Shown: piece by piece, positions 1 through 4,849 of the stretch
Layout of the letters: every line of letters starts with the position of its first letter
Numbering within the stretch: position 1 is the stretch's first letter
Origin: UBA2421 sp964641895
GTDB taxonomy: Bacteria; Planctomycetota; Phycisphaerae; Tepidisphaerales; Tepidisphaeraceae
Assembly (NCBI GenBank): GCA_964641895.1
Contig: CAZXLA010000160.1
Span: 1-8,839, forward strand
Direction: 5' to 3'
Length of the DNA stretch: 8,839 bases
Notes under the pieces: model-generated
Told to the model about the DNA's origin: nothing
What the model saw: only the letters and a program-made list of their open reading frames with translations
Database searches by the model: none
Position numbers and translations under genes: made by a program

Positions 1-156
1 AGCGGAATGGTGATCGCGTGCGCGGCGCTGGGGCTGCTGTGCAGCGTGTGTAAGTTTCGACATGAAGAAATCTCGACTCCGGTTGCTGCCGCGATTCCGC
101 AGCGGCCGCCGGCGAGTGTGAGCGAAGACGAATGGCGGGAATGGACATCGCCATAG
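1..156 (+). CDS. ftsW: C-terminal end of a membrane protein, probably FtsW (5' end outside window)
   Basis: An open frame enters from the left edge in frame 1 and stops at TAG 154-156, giving 51 residues. It opens with a hydrophobic stretch (SGMVIACAALGLLCSV) followed by a basic, then Pro- and Ala-rich, then acidic cytoplasmic-looking tail ending WREWTSP. The first part resembles the last transmembrane helix of FtsW/RodA-type SEDS proteins, where a GGS/GGT turn is followed by a helix ending GLLxSV. FtsW is the septal peptidoglycan glycosyltransferase, and ftsW directly before murG is the classic dcw-cluster order, which supports the call. Only the last helix and tail are visible, so the identification rests on about 20 residues plus gene order. 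Another multi-pass membrane protein is possible. Confidence 0.55.
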   Translation, partial: SGMVIACAALGLLCSVCKFRHEEISTPVAAAIPQRPPASVSEDEWREWTSP

Positions 157-274
157 CAATCGATTGTATTGTTATCCCGAACGGTACTCCGGAGGGAACT
201 ATCCGTCGTTGTGCGACAATCCGCCGAGTAGTTTGGCGAACAGGCGCACTCCGACAGATAGGTCTCTCGCGAGT

Positions 275-1438
275 ATGCTTCGAGATGACAGCGCAAATGT
301 CTTTTCCGACGACGTGACGACCGACACCAAAACCATCTTCTTCGCCGGCGGCGGGACCGGGGGGCATTTGTTCCCGGGCATTGCCGTTGCGCAGGCGTTG
401 GTGAAACGCGACGCTGCCATCAAACCGGTTTTTCTCTGCACCGAACGGCCGATTGATAGGACGATTCTTGATCCGACCGGCTTCGAGCAGATCGCGCAGC
501 CGATCGTCCCGCCGTCGCGGTCGATCGGCGGGTTGCTCAAGTTCTGGAAGACCTGGCGCGAAACCAAAGATCTCGTAAAAGCCAGCCTCCGCGAACGCAA
601 ACCGGTCGCGGTGCTGGGCCTGGGCGGTTACGCCGCGGGTGTGGCTGTGAAGATGGCCGCATTGAAAAAGGTGCCGACGGCGATACTCAACCCCGATGTC
701 ATCCCCGGGCGGGCCAATCGATTCCTGATGCAGTGGGCGAGAATCATCTGCTGCCAGTTCGAGCAGACGATCGAACATACTCCGGCGCAATACCGCGAAA
801 GGGTGCGTATCACCGGCTGCCCGATTCGCGCCGATCTGGTGAACCTGCCCCCGCGAGAAGAATCCTCGCGGCGTCTGGGCCTTGATCCGGGCGGGTTGAA
901 TCTTGTCATCACCGGCGCTTCGCAAGGCGCTCAAACGGTGAACGAAGCGATCCTCGAATCGCTCAAAACGATCAAGCTGGCGGGTTGGCAGATCATCCAC
1001 CTCACCGGCAAAGATCACGCCGACGCCGTGCGGCAGGAATACCGCGACCTGCACATCACCGCGCGGGTGATCGATTTTACCGATCAGATGCGCGACATCT
1101 GGGCGGTGGCCGATCTGTGCATCAGCCGGTCGGGCGCCAGCACCTGCGCCGAGCTCACCGCCGCCGCCGTGCCGAGCATTCTCATGCCGTATCCGTTTCA
1201 CGCCGACATGCACCAGCGCGCCAACGCGAAGGTGCTGGTTGATGCCGGCGCCGCCGAGTTGCTGGATGACGAGAAGGACCGCCGCAAGAACGCCGAAAAA
1301 CTGCGCCCGATGCTCGAAAAACTTTCAAGCGACGCCACGGCGCGTTTGCACATGAGCGAAAAAGCCCGCACCCTCGGCAAACCCGCCGCCGCCGAGCGAG
1401 TGGCCGATGAGGTGACGAAGCTTCTGGAACATTGTTAA
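275..1438 (+). CDS. murG: MurG, UDP-GlcNAc:lipid I N-acetylglucosaminyltransferase
   Basis: MurG is a GT28-family, GT-B fold enzyme that works at the inner face of the membrane. It transfers GlcNAc from UDP-GlcNAc to lipid I to make lipid II. Numbered from ATG 275 (387 aa): the glycine loop GGGTGGH is at 25-31, a second loop GLGGYAAG at 115-122, the acceptor-domain motif LNPDVIPGRAN at 138-148, the C-terminal donor-domain loop GASQGAQ at 214-220, and the nucleotide-sugar motif SRSGASTCAE at 284-293 followed by PFHADMHQRANA at 307-318. The family is usually about 350-370 aa. GTG 314 gives 374 aa and puts the start 7 residues before the first beta strand, as in most MurGs. ATG 275 adds 13 residues. 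Neither has a convincing Shine-Dalgarno. A TTG at 164 would extend the frame further, but those residues do not resemble MurG. The usual HEQN of the acceptor motif reads LNPD here. Confidence 0.95.
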   Translation: MLRDDSANVFSDDVTTDTKTIFFAGGGTGGHLFPGIAVAQALVKRDAAIKPVFLCTERPIDRTILDPTGFEQIAQPIVPPSRSIGGLLKFWKTWRETKDLVKASLRERKPVAVLGLGGYAAGVAVKMAALKKVPTAILNPDVIPGRANRFLMQWARIICCQFEQTIEHTPAQYRERVRITGCPIRADLVNLPPREESSRRLGLDPGGLNLVITGASQGAQTVNEAILESLKTIKLAGWQIIHLTGKDHADAVRQEYRDLHITARVIDFTDQMRDIWAVADLCISRSGASTCAELTAAAVPSILMPYPFHADMHQRANAKVLVDAGAAELLDDEKDRRKNAEKLRPMLEKLSSDATARLHMSEKARTLGKPAAAERVADEVTKLLEHC

Positions 1439-1457
1439 CAGAGGCCGGCAATGATCC

Positions 1458-1486
1458 TTGACGCGCCGCCGTACGCGTCCTAATCT
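1458..1486 (+). promoter_or_regulatory. Near-consensus sigma-70-type promoter downstream of murG
   Basis: TTGACG (1458-1463) and TAATCT (1481-1486) are separated by exactly 17 bases, so both hexamers are 5/6 or 4/6 matches at ideal spacing. Transcription would begin near A1493. The promoter begins 20 bases after the murG stop and points toward the terminator at 1579-1611 and the adenylyltransferase gene. It is the best-spaced two-hexamer promoter I see in the window. Confidence 0.6.
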
Positions 1487-1492
1487 AGTGCC

Positions 1493-1611
1493 AGTAGGGC
1501 GATTTGATCGCAGATTGCGGCCCGTGAGGCTTTACTGCTTCACAAATTGCTAATGCGCGGCAGAGAGAAACTGCTACGGGCCATGCCGATCTTCTTCGGC
1601 ATGGCCTTTTT
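1493..1611 (+). ncRNA. Candidate structured small RNA or attenuator leader
   Basis: The segment from the predicted start (about 1493) to the end of the intrinsic terminator (1611) is about 119 nt. It shows no convincing gene and no riboswitch signature that I recognise (I looked for TPP, SAM, cobalamin, Moco and fluoride hallmarks). Visible pairings are a GCGAT/ATCGC hairpin (1499-1503 with 1507-1511, 3-nt loop), a GCAG/CTGC hairpin (1560-1563 with 1571-1574), and a long-range GGCCCGT/ACGGGCC helix (1519-1525 with 1576-1582). The last one uses bases of the terminator 5' arm, so the two folds exclude each other. A further GGGC/GCCC pairing (1497-1500 with 1520-1523) could hold back the antiterminator strand. 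This fits either a stand-alone sRNA or a termination-controlled leader of the gene at 1707. Neither is proven. Confidence 0.4.
1579..1611 (+). terminator. Strong intrinsic terminator
   Basis: A perfect 11-bp stem is formed by GGCCATGCCGA (1579-1589) and TCGGCATGGCC (1596-1606) around a 6-nt loop, followed at once by TTTTT (1607-1611). It would end RNA started at the promoter at 1458-1486 and also any read-through from murG. It lies 95 bases before ATG 1707. Confidence 0.88.
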
Positions 1612-1706
1612 ACTTCGCATAGCCAGCTCATCAATGGCGCGATCACCTCGTCGAATTTTGGTTACAGGAGTATGCTCGCCCCATGCCGGGCGCAATGAGG
1701 ACTGAA

Positions 1707-3017
1707 ATGAGTTTGCAAGCCATCACGACCGCGCCGCACCCCGTCGTCAGCGATCTTAACAGCGAACAGATCACGCGCTACCGCCGGCACCTCATCCTGC
1801 CGGAGGTTGGGATTGACGGCCAGAAAAAGCTTCTCAACGCCAGCGTGCTTTGCATCGGCGCGGGTGGATTGGGATGCCCCATTTCCCTTTACCTCGCCGC
1901 CGCGGGGGTGGGGACGATCGGGTTGGCGGATATCGACGTCGTGTCGCCGTCCAACCTGCAGCGGCAGGTTCTGTTTGGCATTTCCAGCATCGGCGAAGAC
2001 AAAGTGGCCGTCGTGGCCCGGCGGTTGAAGGACCTCAATCCTGATGTGCGCGTGGTGCAGCATAAAACCGTCGTCAACGCCGCCAACGTGCTAGACCTGG
2101 TCGCGCGCTACGACGTTATCATCGATGGCACCGATAACTTCCCCACCCGCTATTGTGTCAATGACGCCTGCGCGATGCTCAAAAAACCAAACGTCTACGG
2201 CAGCATTTTTCGGTTCGAAGGAATGGTGACCGTTTTCGCGCCGCACCTGAAGAACCCCGACACCGCCGAAGTCGGCCCGTGTTATCGATGTCTCTACCCC
2301 GAACCACCGGAACCGGGTAGTGTGCCGAGCTGCGCCGAGGGCGGCGTGGTGGGCGTTTTGCCGGGCATCATCGGAACCCTGCAGGCCAACGAGGTGATCA
2401 AGCTGATTCTGGGCATCGGCCGGCCGGCGATCGGGCGACTGCTGACATTCAGCGCCCTGGACATTGAATTTCGGACGTTCAAAATCCGCCGTGATAAAGC
2501 CTGCCCGGTGTGCGGTGATCATCCGACGATTACCGAGCCGGTCGATTACGAACAATTCTGCGGCGTCCCCATCATGGATCCCGCATCCGCCGCCGAAACC
2601 GAGGCGGAAGTGAAGAAACACAAAGGGGATGTTAACGGCGAGGAATTCATGCTGAACGAAAAAGGCCTGCCTTCGGATTACAACTTCATGCCCGACTGGG
2701 AAGTTACTCCTCGCGACGTGAAGAGCAAACTTGACCGCGGCGAAAAGTTCGTCTTCATCGATTGCCGCCTGCCGCACGAAGTGGCGATCACGAAAATTGA
2801 TGGCGCGACGGTCATCCCGCTTCAGCAACTGACTCAGCGCATCGGCGAACTATCGGGAAAAGAGCACGACGAAGTAATCATCCACTGCCGCAGCGGCGGG
2901 CGGTCGCTGCAATTTGCACAAATTCTCCGGCAGAACGGCTTCGAAAACGTAAAAAGCATGGCCGGCGGGGTGCTACTGTGGAACAAGGATATCAATCCGG
3001 GTGGGCCGCAGTATTGA
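1707..3017 (+). CDS. moeB: MoeB/ThiF-type adenylyltransferase with C-terminal rhodanese domain (MoeZ/MOCS3-like)
   Basis: This is an E1-like enzyme that adenylates the C-terminal Gly-Gly of a small sulfur carrier (MoaD, ThiS or CysO type). Through its rhodanese domain it can also supply the sulfur for thiocarboxylate formation, in molybdopterin, thiamine, cysteine or tRNA thiolation pathways. Numbered from ATG 1707 (436 aa): SEQITRYRRHLILPEVG at 19-35, nucleotide loop GAGGLG at 51-56, NLQRQ at 83-87, DGTDNFPTR at 140-148, zinc cysteines C192/C195 and C266/C269, and SVPSC at 205-209, which matches the MoeB active-site cysteine region. A linker follows (about 286-332), then rhodanese (about 335-436) with its Cys loop HCRSGGRS at 393-400 (C394). 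ATG 1707 is chosen because GAGGA (1697-1701) lies 5 bases upstream. ATG 1683, 8 codons earlier, is also possible. No moaD, thiS or other cofactor gene lies beside it, so the carrier cannot be inferred from context. Confidence 0.93.
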   Translation: MSLQAITTAPHPVVSDLNSEQITRYRRHLILPEVGIDGQKKLLNASVLCIGAGGLGCPISLYLAAAGVGTIGLADIDVVSPSNLQRQVLFGISSIGEDKVAVVARRLKDLNPDVRVVQHKTVVNAANVLDLVARYDVIIDGTDNFPTRYCVNDACAMLKKPNVYGSIFRFEGMVTVFAPHLKNPDTAEVGPCYRCLYPEPPEPGSVPSCAEGGVVGVLPGIIGTLQANEVIKLILGIGRPAIGRLLTFSALDIEFRTFKIRRDKACPVCGDHPTITEPVDYEQFCGVPIMDPASAAETEAEVKKHKGDVNGEEFMLNEKGLPSDYNFMPDWEVTPRDVKSKLDRGEKFVFIDCRLPHEVAITKIDGATVIPLQQLTQRIGELSGKEHDEVIIHCRSGGRSLQFAQILRQNGFENVKSMAGGVLLWNKDINPGGPQY

Positions 3018-3037
3018 GGTGGATTCAGATCAAGGTG

Positions 3038-3046
3038 TGATATAAT
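3038..3046 (+). promoter_or_regulatory. Extended -10 promoter of the toxin-antitoxin module
   Basis: TGATATAAT contains a perfect TATAAT (3041-3046) preceded by the TG of an extended -10 with one base between. No good -35 is seen at 17 bases, which extended -10 promoters tolerate. The expected start, about 7 bases on, falls at 3053, the A of the antitoxin ATG. There is no Shine-Dalgarno, so the message may be leaderless. Confidence 0.6.
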
Positions 3047-3052
3047 CAAGTC

Positions 3053-3295
3053 ATGACGCGCGCGCAAGTTCTAAAAAATGCACTGGAGCTGGATTCGGTC
3101 GAACAGGAGCTTCTACTGGCCGACCTCAACGAACGCATATACGGCGAAGAAGGCAGGCCCCTTACGGAAGAATGGCGGGCCGAAATTCATCGACGCGCCG
3201 AGGAACTTCGAGCCGGCACAGTGACGGGAATTCCGAGCGCCGAGGTTCATCGCAACGCGCGAGAAATTCTTGCTAAGCAACGGTCTTCCCAATGA
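3053..3295 (+). CDS. Antitoxin of the putative addiction module family (Unstab_antitox, TIGR02574-like)
   Basis: This is an 80-residue acidic, helical protein with the layout of small antitoxins that pair with RelE/ParE toxins. It has an N-terminal helix (VLKNALELDSVEQELLLADL), then the family hallmark of a Leu-x-x-x-Trp-x-x-Glu-Ile-x-x-Arg segment (EEWRAEIHRRAEEL) and a short turn GTVTGIPSAEVHR, with the C-terminal part expected to wrap the toxin. It starts 35 bases after the adenylyltransferase gene, with its own extended -10 promoter. It ends in an ATGA overlap with the toxin frame (ATG 3292, TGA 3293-3295), the usual translational coupling in such operons. The family call comes from motif recall. 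The antitoxin reads as intact although its partner is broken. Confidence 0.8.
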   Translation: MTRAQVLKNALELDSVEQELLLADLNERIYGEEGRPLTEEWRAEIHRRAEELRAGTVTGIPSAEVHRNAREILAKQRSSQ

Positions 3296-3579
3296 TTTAT
3301 CACCCGGCTGCACGGGAAGAGCTGATTGACGCGATGCGGTGGTATGAAGCGCATCGAGCCGGACTCGGTGATGAGTTCCTGCAAGCGGTTGTCGACGTCG
3401 AAGCAAAAATCGCCGAGGCGCCGAACCGCTGGACAGAAATCGAACCGGGCTTTCGTAAGCTCAATACGGACCGCTTTCCCTAAGGTTTGATTTACCAACA
3501 GGTAGCAGGTCACGTCGAGATCGTTGCTGTGATGCATCTTAGCCGTCGTCCGGGGTATTGGCGGGTTCGCGCCAAGTAA
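3292..3579 (+). pseudogene. ParE/RelE-family toxin interrupted by an in-frame TAA
   Basis: The frame encodes a ParE-like toxin (these inhibit gyrase; RelE relatives cleave mRNA): YHPAAREELIDAMRWYEAHR, then GLGDEFLQAVVDVEAKIAEAPNRW, then FRKLNTDRFP at residues 54-63. Codon 64 is TAA (3481-3483). Without any frame change the same frame goes on for 31 more codons (GLIYQQVAG, then VEIVAVMHLSRRPGYWRVRAK) to TAA 3577-3579. Those residues are exactly the family's last strands and its RRPGYW C-terminal motif. The family normally has Tyr after RFP, so one base (TAT or TAC to TAA) would explain the break. The 63-residue product lacks the C-terminal strands and is probably inactive. A sequencing error or stop read-through are the alternatives. 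The rest of the frame is well preserved, so the lesion looks recent. Confidence 0.85.
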
Positions 3580-3652
3580 CTTTGGCGAGTGTCTGACGAA
3601 GCGCGAAGTATTACAATTCGATCGACAAATGAACCTTTAAGGAACCGCCCGA

Positions 3653-3682
3653 TTGATCTCCTCGGTCGGTCTGCGACATTAT
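3653..3682 (+). promoter_or_regulatory. Possible promoter of the topoisomerase gene
   Basis: TTGATC (3653-3658) and CATTAT (3677-3682) are 18 bases apart, just before GTG 3687. The predicted start would fall on or beside the GTG, and no Shine-Dalgarno is present, so the message would be leaderless or nearly so. The rest of the 3580-3686 gap holds no gene. The match is modest. Confidence 0.3.
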
Positions 3683-3686
3683 CGGT

Positions 3687-4769
3687 GTGAAGACTGTGGC
3701 CACCGCGCGTCAAACTGTTCACCGCCATGCAGCACGTCAGGCGAAGCTTAAATATGTTTCAGACAATGCGCCGGGCATTCGTCGCGTAAAACGGGGTGGT
3801 GGCGTTGCTCACGTCGATGCTCGTGGACGCCCGGTCCGCCATGCCGCGACGCTGAGCCGCATTCGATCGCTGGTCATTCCACCGGCGTGGACCGACGTGT
3901 GGATTTGCGCCGACCCCAACGGCCACATTCAGGCCATCGGCCGCGATGCCCGCGGGCGAAAGCAGTTTCGCTATCACGCGCGGTGGAGCGCGATTCGCGA
4001 TGAATCCAAATACGAACGCGTGATTGAATTCGCCAAGGCTCTGCCCAAGATTCGTTCGCGCGTCGCGCGCGACCTGAAGCGCTCCGGCCTGCCGCGGGAA
4101 AAAGTGTTGGCGGGCGTGGTTTCGCTGCTGGAGAAGACGCTGATCCGGGTCGGCAATGACGAATACGCTAAATCGAACAGCCACTTTGGCTTGACCACGA
4201 TCCGCGATCATCACGCCAAAGTAGCCGGCGGAAACATTACATTTCGGTTCGTGGGCAAGTCGGGGGTGAAGCGTGAAGTCGATCTTGAATCGCCGGTACT
4301 GGCCAGGATCGTCAAAAAATGCCAGGATTTGCCCGGCCAGGAATTATTCGCTTATGTAGATGGCGATGGCAAGCCGCGCGACGTCAAAAGCTCGGACGTC
4401 AATCAATACCTTCGCGAGATTGCCGGCGACGAGTTTACCGCCAAAGACTTCCGCACCTGGGCCGGCACGGTGCTGGCGGCGACGGCGCTGCGGGAGTTTG
4501 AGGCGTTTGATTCGCAGTCCCAGGCAAAAAAGAACATCGTTGGCGCCATCGAGCGCGTCGCCCAGCGGCTGGGCAACACGCGGTCGGTTTGCCGCAAATG
4601 TTACGTTCACCCGGCGATTCTTGAATCGTACATGGACGGCACCATGGTGCGCACGATACAGAAGCGAGCCGATTCTGAAATGAAACACCTTTCACGTCTG
4701 CCCGCGGCAGAGGCGGCGGTTTTGGCGCTGCTGCAACGCCAACTCAAACGCACGCGCCCTGCCCAATGA
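3687..4769 (+). CDS. Type IB DNA topoisomerase (poxvirus-like bacterial TopIB)
   Basis: This enzyme relaxes positive and negative supercoils by a 3'-phosphotyrosyl single-strand break without ATP. The 360-aa length is typical of bacterial TopIB. The N-terminal domain (about 20-105) contains the family landmarks LKYVSDNAPGIRR and the run LVIPPAWTDVWICADPNGHIQAIGRDARGRKQFRYH. The catalytic domain follows with R154 (LIRVGNDEYAKSN), K191 (VGKSGVKRE), R256 (KDFRTWAGT), N297 and the nucleophile Y306 (VCRKCYVHP). The 9-residue spacing from N297 to Y306 matches the Asn/Tyr pair of the Deinococcus enzyme, where vaccinia has His. The start is GTG 3687. No in-frame ATG gives a full N-terminal domain, and there is no Shine-Dalgarno. 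It stands alone between gaps of 107 and 80 bases, so it is probably its own transcription unit. No key residue is missing. Confidence 0.94.
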   Translation: MKTVATARQTVHRHAARQAKLKYVSDNAPGIRRVKRGGGVAHVDARGRPVRHAATLSRIRSLVIPPAWTDVWICADPNGHIQAIGRDARGRKQFRYHARWSAIRDESKYERVIEFAKALPKIRSRVARDLKRSGLPREKVLAGVVSLLEKTLIRVGNDEYAKSNSHFGLTTIRDHHAKVAGGNITFRFVGKSGVKREVDLESPVLARIVKKCQDLPGQELFAYVDGDGKPRDVKSSDVNQYLREIAGDEFTAKDFRTWAGTVLAATALREFEAFDSQSQAKKNIVGAIERVAQRLGNTRSVCRKCYVHPAILESYMDGTMVRTIQKRADSEMKHLSRLPAAEAAVLALLQRQLKRTRPAQ

Positions 4770-4795
4770 CGGGCCGCCGAAAACGTCTTGGAGTT

Positions 4796-4822
4796 TTGGC
4801 TTTCATTCCGATCGCCTATGAT
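4796..4822 (+). promoter_or_regulatory. Weak candidate promoter of the debranching enzyme gene
   Basis: TATGAT (4817-4822) is a good -10 hexamer, 27 bases before ATG 4850. The nearest -35-like element, TTGGCT (4796-4801), is only 15 bases away, which is short. The expected leader would be about 20 nt without a clear Shine-Dalgarno. The -10 is the more reliable part. Confidence 0.3.
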
Positions 4823-4849
4823 GGCCCGGTCTGACGGATAACCGGCACC

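Noticed and set aside
164..274. Extended MurG start at TTG 164
   Set aside because: The 37 extra residues do not resemble MurG or a targeting signal, TTG is a rare start, and no Shine-Dalgarno precedes it.
1493..1611. Match to SRP RNA, 6S RNA or a known riboswitch
   Set aside because: The hallmark motifs (for example GGAAGCAGC of SRP RNA or the TPP core) are absent and the length is wrong for 6S RNA.
2091..2828. Long - strand open frame (245 codons) inside the adenylyltransferase gene
   Set aside because: It lies wholly opposite a gene with clear family motifs, has no recognisable domain, and is explained by GC-rich codon bias leaving the opposite strand open.
4775..4805. Possible terminator after the topoisomerase gene (AAAAC/GTTTT arms then TTTCATT)
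   Set aside because: Only about five A-T-rich pairs with a mismatch beyond them and a poor T run, too weak to call.
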